Shown piece by piece: positions 45,520-55,049 of a stretch of DNA of 64,000 bases. The stretch is from NCBI GenBank assembly GCA_019973155.2, contig BPQB01000082.1, positions 62,001 to 126,000 on the forward strand. The letters are read 5' to 3'. Within the stretch, counting starts at the first letter, position 1. Every line of letters starts with the position of its first letter. The DNA is from Phanerochaete sordida. Its lineage: Eukaryota; Basidiomycota; Agaricomycetes; Polyporales; Phanerochaetaceae. The position numbers were made by a program, and so were the translations under genes. Under the pieces are notes generated by a model. That model was not told where the DNA came from, ran no database searches, and saw only the letters and a program-made list of their open reading frames with translations.

Positions 45520-46741
45520 TCATATGACCATCCAGTCTCTGTAGTGAGTTCGTTGTGCCTGTTCTGTAGAAGACGAGGAAGACGGAGGAGGATGCTCATC
45601 GCCGTCGACAGGCTCGTCCAGACTGCTGTCATCGTCGCGCTCATTCTCCTCCTCCTCACGTCCTTCCTTGGCAGCCCTCGCCTTCGCCTTCTTTCGTGCC
45701 TTCTTTTTGCGCCTCCGCTCTCGCTCCTGCTGCTTAGCCCTGAGCATCTCCTGCTTCGAAAGCCCGGGGTTCTCCATTTGGTCCAGCTACATGACATGGA
45801 GTTCAGCGGGATGAGCACAGGTTGCGCAGGACAGTAAGCAGGTCCAACCTTATCCAGCAGAATCCTGCGAGCAATCTTTCGGTTTTGTGTCAAGGAGCGT
45901 GTCTCCTGGCAGACCACACGGATGCCAGTGGGTTTGTGAACCAGCTGCACATTGTTCTCGGTTTTGTTGACGGACTGCCCTCCTGGGCCACTTCCTGAGG
46001 GAAGGTCGATGCGTAAGACGTCTTGAAGGGTCCTCTCAAGTGCTGTAACACACCTCTGACAAAAGTCTCCTCTAAATCCTCTTCTCTAAGCTCAGGGATC
46101 TTCCGCTCTTTAGCCACTTTCTTGAGTTGGGAGTAAAATCGTGGGACAGACGAGGTAGATGGTGTAGACGATGGGGTATCATTTGAGTCTGATTCTGAGT
46201 CACTACAAAATCATTCAGAACATAACCTGGTACATATTAGCGAGCCGAAGGAAGGAACAATGGCCAGGACGTACTTCACCCGTTTCCTCCGGGTAGGCTC
46301 TATCGGCTTCGCGCTTTTGATACTGTCGTTGTCACCAAGCTCGGTGTGCTCAGTTATTCTGAGTTCTACAGGACAAGTACGTCAGCAACTTCCGAAAGAC
46401 GGTGCAATGAACTGAACATACGCCATTTCTCTTCCGAAGCGTCCTCGACCTTGCGCGCTTGGACGATATTCCTCCTCAGCACCTCAGAAATCTCTCTTGT
46501 CAGGGCGATCTTCTCTTCCCAGATCGCCTGGTCCGCGATAGAGGCTGCTGGTAATATCTCGTTGCGCACTTTAAGTCTGAACGCTGTCCCGAGGATCGTC
46601 AGCCAGCGTACGAGCGCACTTGAAGCGACTCTACTCACCATTCTGCACGACGACGTCGCCGGCAAAGGTGACGTTGGACGCCCTGAGAAAGTCTCTGTAC
46701 GCCGCCCTGGCAGACGCACGCAAGGCTGGGGAGATGGACAT
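45520..46741 (-). CDS. Fusion of complex III assembly factor MZM1/LYRM7 and mitochondrial RF1-type rescue factor
   Basis: Six exons: complement(join(45520..45786, 45849..45994, 46054..46202, 46275..46365, 46422..46583, 46639..46741)), 305 residues. Residues 1-115 match MZM1/LYRM7, which chaperones the Rieske protein Rip1: AAYRDFLRASNVTF, EISEVLRRNIVQARKV and ITEHTELGDNDSIK. A Ser/Thr-rich linker with PRFYSQLKK (residues 139-147) leads to a class I release-factor domain like Rso55/MTRFR: ELREEDLEETFVRGSGPGGQSVNKT with GGQ at 173-175, HKPTGIRVVCQETRS, NRKIARRILLDK, and a basic helical tail. The intron joining the halves (46203-46274) has a strong GTACGT donor. No in-frame ATG exists for the second half alone. 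Retaining that intron would end an MZM1-only protein at 139 residues (stop 46211-46213). Confidence 0.83.
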
Positions 46742-47422
46742 GACGAGGGGCAGGGATGGGACGGGCCGTGACGCTGAGGATTCTCTGCGCGAACATTCGC
46801 CAGCCAAGCTGGCGGGCGGGCGCTCGGGGTCGTCCGCACGGCCATCAGATCCAACGCGAGATTTGCGCGTGATGGCACGCAGAACGCGTCCGCTTTAGGA
46901 AACCGTGTTCTGGCTGGCCTGCTCGACATCCACCACAAACCTCGCTGCCGTCGTCTGAAAAATTTCGGAGTTCACTGAGAACGACTGGGATCATCGAGGG
47001 CACATGCTAGCGGATGTTTGAGGACTGAAAATGGGTTTTATCAAGTCCAAAATGATGCCGAAATGTGCTCGGCAACGTTGAGGACGATGGCGAAGCACCT
47101 CGGACGACGTCCGAGGATCCTTTCTTTCTAGGGCGTATGCGTCCGCCCCATACCCAAGTCATACGTGCATTCTAAAGTGTCAGAGGAGGCGGGACTGCTC
47201 TCTACACGACCTGCCGCGCACTCTTGTTTAACACCTCACGTGACGCGCGAATACGGTTTGTTGACTGGCTCGACGCGCCTCGGAGTTTCAACACACTCTC
47301 TTCCCTCGACCACCACCATCCCCTTTCCCGTCCCTCACCCGGCCTAGTCCCCCTCGTCTATTCCCCTCTCGCGCTTCCGCTCACCATCCAAACACCTTCA
47401 CAACCCTCCAAACACAACAGCA
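46742..47422. promoter_or_regulatory. Divergent promoter of MZM1-RF1 and histone H1
   Basis: About 680 bp between divergent start codons. It contains the palindromic E-box TCACGTGA at 47236-47243, 180 bp before the H1 start, and a C/T-rich leader. Confidence 0.5.
47236..47243. promoter_or_regulatory. E-box palindrome TCACGTGA
   Basis: A perfect 8-bp palindrome of the kind bound by bHLH factors such as Cbf1, upstream of histone H1. Function inferred from sequence only. Confidence 0.4.
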
Positions 47423-48769
47423 ATGGCCCGTGCAACCAAAGCGTCCGCCAAATCCGCCAAGTCTGCGCAGGGCTCTGCCGCGAAGAAGGGTGCCGCCCGT
47501 CCTGCTCCCGCCCACCCCTCATGGATCGACATGATCAAGGTAAGCGTACCTAACAGTCGTACAACACATACGTGCGCTTCAGACGGCGTCGCTCGACGTG
47601 CGGCGGCGAGGAGCGGCTGTTCTTCACGACCGCCCCAAAAGGGGCAGGGCGGAGGGCGTGGCCCGCCCCCGCGCCACCATCCCTCGTCATCGTGTCGACA
47701 CATGCCCTACATTGTTTGCAGCCGCCTACAGCACGCTTTGGTCGTTACTTTGCGACATGTTGGTCATTTACTGACTGCATATTAAATTCTGCAGGAGTGC
47801 ATCGCTGACCACCCTGACGAGGCCCGCTCCGGTGTCTCCCGCCCTCAGATCAAGAAGTAGGTCTTCCTCCCTCTTTGTAAAATAGACTACGGTGCTCATG
47901 AGCTATGCAGGTACGTCGAGGAGAAGTACAAGCTCGACATCGGCAATGCCCAGATCACGCAGCTGAGCAAGGCCATTACTACCGGTGCCGACAAGGGCGT
48001 CTTCTCGCTCCCGAAAGGTAAGCTCTTCCGAAGCTTCGCCACGTTGTCTCATGTCCTCATATAAATATGACAGGTCCCTCCGGACGTGTCAAGCTTGCTC
48101 CCAAGACCAAGCCCGTCGATGTTGCCGCTAAGGAGGTGAGCGATCTTATTTTGCCGTCGTGCTCCAAAGCGACGCTTACCTAATCACTCAGAACAAGCCA
48201 GAGTCTAAGGCCGCAAAGCCTGCGTCCAAGTCTGCCTCTAAGCCCGCGACCAAGGCTGGCGCGAAGCCCGCGAAGAAGGCTACCGCTGCCAAGGCTGCTC
48301 CGAAGGCGGAGACCAAGAAGGTCGTGAAGGAGAAGGCTTCCGCGAAGGCTGTGAAGGCCGACACCAAGAAGGCTGCTGCTGCTAAGACTGCCCCCAAGAA
48401 GGCTGCTCCTGCGAAGGCTGCCTCTAAGACTGCCACTAAGGGCAAGGTCGCCCCCGCGAAGAAGGCCGCGACTACGAAGAAGACCACTACTCCCAGCAGG
48501 CGGGACACTGCTAAGAAGGTAACTGTCTAAACTGCATAGACAAATGTTCGTAGGTCATCTAACGCTTTTTATAGGCTGCCACCGGCACCTCTGCCGCCAG
48601 CAAGGCTAAGGCCTCCGCGAAGAAGACCGCCCCCGCGAAGGCACCCGCAAAGGCCAAGGCCGCCGCTAAGTCGGCTCCGAGTGCGCGGAGCGCCCGGGTT
48701 AGTACCGTCAGTCGAGTGGTTGAGCACTGCTAACCCACATTGTTCCTGCAGGCTGCCAAGCGGGCATGA
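47423..48769 (+). CDS. Linker histone H1
   Basis: Seven exons: join(47423..47539, 47795..47856, 47911..48017, 48074..48135, 48192..48518, 48575..48697, 48752..48769), 271 residues. The winged-helix globular domain spans about residues 29-105: HPSWIDMIKECIADH, RSGVSRPQIKKYVEEKY, ITQLSKAITTGADKGVF and SGRVKLA. A long Lys/Ala-rich tail with many AKKA and PAKA repeats follows, ending AAKRA. It binds linker DNA at the nucleosome dyad. Intron 1 is 255 bp, much longer than most introns here. Introns interrupt both the globular domain and the tail, so the mRNA is probably polyadenylated rather than of the animal replication-type. Confidence 0.96.
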
Positions 48770-49813
48770 GCGCACCCTCGTCACGATTTCTCTCCATCTA
48801 TCTGTATCGTCGTCCGAATCTTACAGCAGTCTCAACTATTCCGAATCGCGTCGCCCCCTTCTCTCGTCCCCTCGCCTGTATTCCGCGGCCGGCACGAATG
48901 ACCTCCGTCTCATACACGGACATAACATATTAGTTATGTATTCCTAGGTACCATCGACCCTCTGTCTGTCTCTGTGTAGGCGTCTGGCACAGCACTACTC
49001 CGCATACACTTGGACTATGGAGGCTGGGAGGGGAGGAGGCATGGCGCAGTATTTGCTAGTTTCTCTCTAGTCTGGGATCCGTTCTATTCTCTCTCGTATC
49101 TGTACTTGTAAATTATAAGTTTGGGGAGACCAAATGTATCTCTCGCACTCTTCCTCGCCCCACCCTGCACCGCCGCGCGGCTCGGACCCAGCAGACGCGT
49201 TGGCGTCGGCGGGTCACGCGTCTTTTCACGAGCTGCGGCGCGCGCGTCAGGTGACTCCTTCCTGTTTCGTTGAACTCGTCCTCGCTGCTCTTGCACCGCC
49301 AGATAGCGATCTGCGTGAGGCGCAGCGGGCGGCGGTGAGCATGTCAATGACAGCATGCGCATACAATTCCGCAGACCAAAGCTAGGACTGTGCTGCAACG
49401 CGGTAGCCTAGGTATACCGGTACGTATCGCTGCTTCCGCGTCCTCTCTTCGTCTCATGAGCTCATCTGCGACCAGCGGGATCACGGAGTCTAAGTCCACG
49501 GGCACCGTGTCGAACGCCAATCGGCCATCTACCCCATCGACGATACATCCGAGGCAGCAGCAGTCGCCGTTCGGCCCGTAGCAAGGGATTGAGCGTCGAC
49601 GCCTTGATCGCGTGAAACGTCGCCTGGCGGGCACATCGCACCTGTGTCATGTTGCAAGGACCGTCTCAGGCCGCAACCAGGCGACACAGATTGTAACCGT
49701 TCGCCGACGGTCAATGTAGAATACGCTCACTGGCCCTCGTATAGTCACGACGCTCGCGCAGCCAAGGTATAAGAATGCTGCGGGATTTTGAGGTCTGTAT
49801 CAGCGAGCCTTCA
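48770..49813. other. Intergenic H1 3' region to GDSL copy 1
   Basis: About 1 kb. Short open frames occur on both strands, with no domain or splice evidence. Confidence 0.5.
49768..49772 (+). promoter_or_regulatory. TATA box of GDSL copy 1
   Basis: GGTATAAGA, 46 bp upstream of the ATG at 49814. Confidence 0.5.
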
Positions 49814-50811
49814 ATGGCAGGCTACATCCAGGACACGTTTCTCATCGTAGGTGACTCCCAGGTTGAGCTGAGCGTAGGGCCCGGCGGGCTCTGCCAGCTG
49901 CTTAACGGTGCGTGTTGGCATGGCCACTTGACACTCGGGTGTCTCCTCACCGTGCGCCTCAGAAGCATACAACCGCAAGATGGACATCACAGTCCGCGGC
50001 TTCAGCGGGTACAACAGCCGGTGGATGCTGCCCATGCTCGAGCAGGCACGCCGCTCCTCCGCTCGCCCCCCGCCGCGCCTCACGCCCCGCGCAGATCCTC
50101 GCAAAGCGCACCGCGCGCGCGCACCTCCCAACGGTCCGGCTGCTCGCGCTCTGGCTCGGCCCCAACGACGCCGCGCACCCCGGCGAGCCGCAGCACGTCC
50201 CGCGCGCCGAGTTCGCCGCGAACCTGCGCGCGGCGGTGCGCATGGTGCGTGACCCCGCCTCGGCGTGGCACGCGCCCGGCACGCGCGTGCTCCTCCTCAC
50301 CCCGCCGCCGGTCCACGTCGCGCAGTGGGTTGGGTTTTTGAGTGTTGCGGGACAGCCCGCGCCGCGCGAGACGACGGATCGCGATTTTGATGGGATGAAG
50401 GCGTATGCGGAGGCGGTGAGGGAGGTCGGCATGAGGGAGGGCGTGCCGGTTGTGGATGTCTGGAGTGTGCTGTGGGAGGCGGCTGGGAGGCGGGAGGAGG
50501 GCCTGGCTGATATTTTTCTCGATGGGCTTCATATGAAGCCTGTAGGGTACAAGGTGCGGGTTGCTGTGGGTGTATGCGTGCTGTCAGCTGATATTTGGCT
50601 CGGTAGCTAGTCTACGACGCGTTCATTGCAACGATCCTCGAACATTATCCTGAAATCCACTATGATAATCTACCTATGGCTTACCCTTAGTACGTCTCAC
50701 GAGTGCTCACCTTCCGAAACTCTGCTAAAGCCATCTTGCATTAGCTGGTGCGACATCATCGGGAAGGATCACATGCAGCTCCTGCAGCATAGCTCTGCCA
50801 CGACCCTGTAG
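49814..50811 (+). CDS. GDSL/SGNH esterase, IAH1-like (copy 1)
   Basis: Exons: join(49814..49907, 49963..50045, 50095..50553, 50607..50689, 50745..50811), 261 residues (yeast Iah1 238). Family members hydrolyse short-chain esters such as isoamyl acetate. Blocks: nucleophile G13-D14-S15 in VGDSQVE, RGFSGYNSRW (block II), WLGPNDA (block III, N83), and D202-H205 in LDGLHM (block V). The second intron has a GC donor (GAGCAG|GCACGC); there is no GT nearby and the frame joins to ILAKRTARAH. The residue after the serine is Gln, where copy 2 has Leu. Intron positions match copy 2 exactly, so the two arose by tandem duplication. No signal peptide. The coding DNA of exon 3 is very GC-rich. Confidence 0.85.
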
Positions 50812-51364
50812 ACGAATCAGGTAGGAATACATAGCGATGTCCAAGCGATGGCGGCACTTCTCAGCGGGCCGTCAAGTTAACATCAAACCCGCTCAGAACT
50901 ATTTAGAGAGGTTTTCAAGGGCGTCTTTATCGGTAAGTCTAGCGATGACATGTCGGCGGCTGACCGACATACCGCAGGGCTCCCGCGGCTACTTGCACCA
51001 GTTGCTAAGGCTCTGCTGCGCTGGTGGGGACCGCAAGCGGCTCAATAGCGCCGTCAAGACTCGACGGTCAGGGAAGATCTGAGCCTGGCTTTCTCATCCC
51101 GAACGCGCTGAGTGATACTCTCCCGCGTCTCTGGCTGCGACCTCGCTGCGAAGTGTTCGCAGCTGATGAGTAAAAGCATCGGGCGACACACGCATCCGGG
51201 CCGCACCCGTACGGCACGGATAGTGTACACTACTGCACGCGTGCAAAGGTCCTTTTGCGGTGATCAACGTGGGAGTTCTGATGAGAGCTTGAGATAAAGC
51301 CTGGGTATATATACCCGCTCGCGTATATGCTTCTGTGGGCCGTCGACAAGCAGCGTGCTACGGA
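50812..51364. other. Spacer between GDSL copies 1 and 2
   Basis: About 550 bp. The only recognisable element is the TATA box of copy 2. Confidence 0.5.
51306..51313 (+). promoter_or_regulatory. TATA box of GDSL copy 2
   Basis: TATATATA, about 55 bp before the ATG at 51365. Confidence 0.55.
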
Positions 51365-52372
51365 ATGGCTGGATACGTGCAAGATGCTATCATGCTTCTC
51401 GGCGACTCGCTCACCGAAAGGAGCGCCGCGCCGTTCGGACTCTCTCAGCTGCTTTCAGGTGACCACTTCTTGCGTCCCACTCGTGAGTGCATGGCTCATC
51501 CGGGCATTTTCAGACGCATACATTCGCAAACTTGATGTCGTCACCCGCGGCTTCAGCGGGTACAACACGCAGTGGATCCTGCCTGTCTTCGAAAAGGTGA
51601 GTGGCGATTTTACATCGCGCTCGCTATCTTACCCGAAGCCATAGGTGCTCGCGAAGCGCAATGAACGCCAGAACCTGGCAAAGATCCAGCTGCTGACGAT
51701 CTGGCTTGGCGCGAACGACGCCACGCTCCCCGGCGAGGCCCAGCACGTGCCTCTCGAGGCATTCAAGGAGAACCTCAGCAAGCTGATCCGGATGGTCAAG
51801 GACCCCACATCGGAGTGGTACTCGCCAGAGACGCGTATCATCGTCCTCACGCCGCCGCCGATCAATACCGCGGGATGGGCAGAATTCCTGCGTGTCTACG
51901 GCAATCCGCCGCGCGACACCACGGATCGCGTCTTCGACGGCCCCAAAACGTATGCGCTCGCGGCGAAGGACGTTGCGCAGCAAGAGGGCGTCGTCGTGGT
52001 CGACACTTGGACTCTGCTCTGGGAAGCTGCGGGCGAGAAGGAGGAAAACCTCATGAAGTTCCTCTGCGATGGCCTTCACTTGAGTTCGGAGGGGTACAAG
52101 GTGTGTATCTCTACTGGGAAAGTTGTGTACATATGTCTGACGATCTCGTTAGCTCGTTTATGACGCTCTCATCGAGACGATTTTGAGACATTATCCGGAA
52201 ATCCATTTCGACAAGCCTTTCATGGCGTACCCTGCGTATGGAAATATCCTCGCTTTGCGCGTGCTACCCTGCTGATGGGACATTTTCTAGGTGGACCGAC
52301 CTCAATGGCGCGAATTATATGGAGAAGCTGAAGGACAGTTCGGTCCGCAAGGCAGAGACGAAGCAGAGCTAG
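51365..52372 (+). CDS. GDSL/SGNH esterase, IAH1-like (copy 2)
   Basis: Exons: join(51365..51458, 51514..51596, 51645..52100, 52153..52235, 52291..52372), 265 residues. All four catalytic blocks are intact: G13-D14-S15-L16 in LLGDSLTE, RGFSGYNTQW, WLGANDA, and D201-H204 in CDGLHL. Exons have the same phases and nearly the same lengths as copy 1 (94/83/456/83 nt against 94/83/459/83). Here the second intron keeps a standard GTGAGT donor. The role is ester hydrolysis by family; the substrate in this fungus is unknown. No signal peptide, so it is probably cytosolic. Confidence 0.88.
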
Positions 52373-52814
52373 GCTGATATCAGGCGAACCGCTCGGAATC
52401 GTTAGAATTGACGTCGCTCCTGCCGGTGATTCAATCTGGTCATGGCAATATTTCCGTTACCAAATATGTTTCCGTGTGTGACGACATACAGTCGATTTAG
52501 ACCTCATCTTCCAACTGGGAGAGGCAGAATCCGCACCTGCACCTATATGTCGTAAAAGCCAAACTGAAGTACTAGCGGGCGGGCATCGTCTGGTACGCCG
52601 GCGCTACTGTGACGAAACACAGACGCCGAAGGCAAAAGTTATTTCTCAACGACCATCACCTGCTCCTTTACTCGCACAACGACGCCTCGGCGCGGAAAGC
52701 AAAGTCTACATCGTCTTGTGTAGGAAACTATTGTGTTTGAATCATTGCAACTCCAAGGACTGATCATATATTGTGAAGAAGGCATCGAGTCGACACTGGG
52801 CGGCATCAGCGACA
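52373..52814. other. Intergenic GDSL copy 2 to F-box B
   Basis: About 440 bp, promoter of the F-box gene. The frame of that gene is open upstream to 52773, but the family start is at 52815. Confidence 0.5.
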
Positions 52815-54680
52815 ATGTCGACTACAGGAACCTATGCGCACCTAGCTCCAGAGGAGCACACAAGGATTGCGGCAGAGGTCGAGCATTACTTACTGAAAGC
52901 GGCAGGGCTACAGCGCCGCCTCAATGCCAGCTCTGCCGTGATGCGCCTCCCGGACGAGCTGCTGGCCGAGATTCTTCTGCTCTGCATTCCCGGATGGTGC
53001 GACAGACTTCCCCCTGTCTTCACTGGCTGGCGTCCCAGCGGGTGGAATATGCCGGAGCGGCGCGGGTGGATGCGGCTGGCGCACGTCTGCCACCACTGGC
53101 GCGAAGTCGCGCTGCACACACCCCGGCTGTGGAACCACGTCGAAGTACTCCGGCACGAATGCGTCGCCAGCTTTGTCGCAAGGTCCCGCGGTCTTCCGCT
53201 GCACCTGTTCTACGACCAGACGCGATCACTATCTCCGTGGATTCCAAAGGAGCCTTTCGACGAACGTCCGCGATGGACGCCGGTCATACAGGCGGCACAT
53301 CGCGTCCATAGTCTCTTCATGAAACTCAGCAGCCCCAGCCAAACATACCCATCCTTCGACATAGCCCCTGGGCAGACGTTCTCAAATCTGCGCACTTTGG
53401 AGTTGGAGCACCTTGGCGACTATACGCAAGAGCTGCCCCCCTTCATGTCCTCGGCTATGCCTTCGCTCCGTACCTTTTCAGCTTACTCGTTCCACTTCCA
53501 CGTCTTATACCCTATGCTTCGCCCCACGCTCACTTCGCTCTCTCTGCGTGCACTGTATCTGCACCGTGCGAGCAACTGGGTGCCTTTGCTGGAAGCCCTC
53601 AGAATGATGACGGGACTCGAGAAGCTTGCAATCGAGCAGACATTCTTCCCTCTTCCCGAGAACTATCGAGAGCTGCCCCTTCTCTCGCACTCCGTCGTTG
53701 AACTACCCTGCCTGAAGTCTCTCTGCATTACCTCCTACGTCGTCGGCGGGGCTGCAGCGATATTTTTGCGCAATATCTGTTTTCCTGGAGACGCGATGGT
53801 CGAGATCAAGGAGTCGAGGACGTATGCGGAACAGGCTCGCACAGAAAACGAGGGGCCCTTCGAAGAAACCTATTTCGATTGCCTTATTCCCGCGCTGGAA
53901 TGGCGGCTCTCAGGCCGTGCTACCGAGGTTATTCCACCACCTCCCCCTGTCCAAACCCTCACTCTCGAGTTGAGATCTGAGGGCACCGGCCACTTCACTG
54001 GGTTTTCCTCTCTGCTGCCCTGGCACAAGAATCTGGAGATCTCCTCTGGAGATTCTCCCGACGAGGACTCGCAGCCGTCCGAGATTCCGACGAAGCAGTC
54101 CTTCTACATCGAGTGGCACCGCGGCCTGCGAGAAATCGACTGTCTCGTTGAGTCACTGTCTCACGTCCCAGCACTCGAGCGCGTGCAGACGGTGGGGATC
54201 CTGCTCACGAATTACGACGACAATGGCATCCGCGACGACGACGACGCGCTTCGCGATGCGCTTCCCACAGAGGTGTTCCACGCCGGCCTCGCGCACCTCC
54301 GTCAGGTGGAGACTCTGCTTCTGAACAAGCAGGCCGTGTACCCGCTGCTTACAGCGATGCTATCCGCGCCCGCATCAGGCACCACGCCGGTACTGTTCCC
54401 CGCGCTGAAGACGCTACACATTGCCTGCTACCCGTTGAGCCGTACCCCCGTCGAGGCGCTGGCGGATGGGTCAGAAGTCGTGGAGGAAGGCGGCTTTGAC
54501 CTGGTCAAACGCGCCCTGGTCAGACGCACACAGCTTGGCTTCCCTGTGGACGCTCTCGTCCTCACAAGATGCAACATACTCACGAAGGACAGCCTGCAGG
54601 AGCTCAGGACGCTAGTCCGGGAGGTGGTTTGGGATGGCGAGGGGCAGGATGGCGAAGACAGTCAGCTGGCATCGCAGTAG
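52815..54680 (+). CDS. F-box-like protein, type B (right copy)
   Basis: Single exon, 621 residues from the ATG at 52815 (MSTTGTYAHLAPEE), chosen to match its paralogues. The F-box-like core RLPDELLAEILLL is followed by RGWMRLAHVCHHWREVALHTPRLW. The body is leucine-rich and ends FPVDALVLTRCNILTKDSLQELRTLV. It is the closest relative in this window of the gene at 5817-7664, which lies in the opposite orientation. An acidic insert (DDNGIRDDDDALRDAL) also aligns in position with the DEDDDLPDAF stretch of the left copy. Probable SCF substrate adaptor by family; substrate unknown. Confidence 0.85.
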   Translation: MSTTGTYAHLAPEEHTRIAAEVEHYLLKAAGLQRRLNASSAVMRLPDELLAEILLLCIPGWCDRLPPVFTGWRPSGWNMPERRGWMRLAHVCHHWREVALHTPRLWNHVEVLRHECVASFVARSRGLPLHLFYDQTRSLSPWIPKEPFDERPRWTPVIQAAHRVHSLFMKLSSPSQTYPSFDIAPGQTFSNLRTLELEHLGDYTQELPPFMSSAMPSLRTFSAYSFHFHVLYPMLRPTLTSLSLRALYLHRASNWVPLLEALRMMTGLEKLAIEQTFFPLPENYRELPLLSHSVVELPCLKSLCITSYVVGGAAAIFLRNICFPGDAMVEIKESRTYAEQARTENEGPFEETYFDCLIPALEWRLSGRATEVIPPPPPVQTLTLELRSEGTGHFTGFSSLLPWHKNLEISSGDSPDEDSQPSEIPTKQSFYIEWHRGLREIDCLVESLSHVPALERVQTVGILLTNYDDNGIRDDDDALRDALPTEVFHAGLAHLRQVETLLLNKQAVYPLLTAMLSAPASGTTPVLFPALKTLHIACYPLSRTPVEALADGSEVVEEGGFDLVKRALVRRTQLGFPVDALVLTRCNILTKDSLQELRTLVREVVWDGEGQDGEDSQLASQ

Positions 54681-55049
54681 CAGATCTCGCGATGTAAATC
54701 CATGTCTCGCGCTATGATATCTTCGTGCAAAGGGCCGGTCGGCTCAGACTGTGGTTCCTCAAGGCCTCAAGCGCGTGGCTTGCTGGCTGTCCGCGCCCGG
54801 CGCTACGTCGCAGCGTCCTGTATCGCGGTGACGCCGACCCCCAAGCTGTTGGTTCCGGCGACCATCTATCCCCACGCCGCGGTCGCCCGCCTCACTCGCT
54901 CTCAGTGTCCGCGCACTAGTTTCCAGCTCCGCGTGAGTGGATAACGCGACTATGTTGATTAATATTAATCCCCGATTGTTCACAGTACTGCTACTACCGC
55001 AACAGCAGAACCGTCAATCGTTCTGGTCCTCAGTTCCTAGCGAGCCAAC
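54681..55049. other. Spacer between F-box genes B and A (right)
   Basis: 369 bp with no gene, close to the 365-bp spacer of the left pair. Confidence 0.55.
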
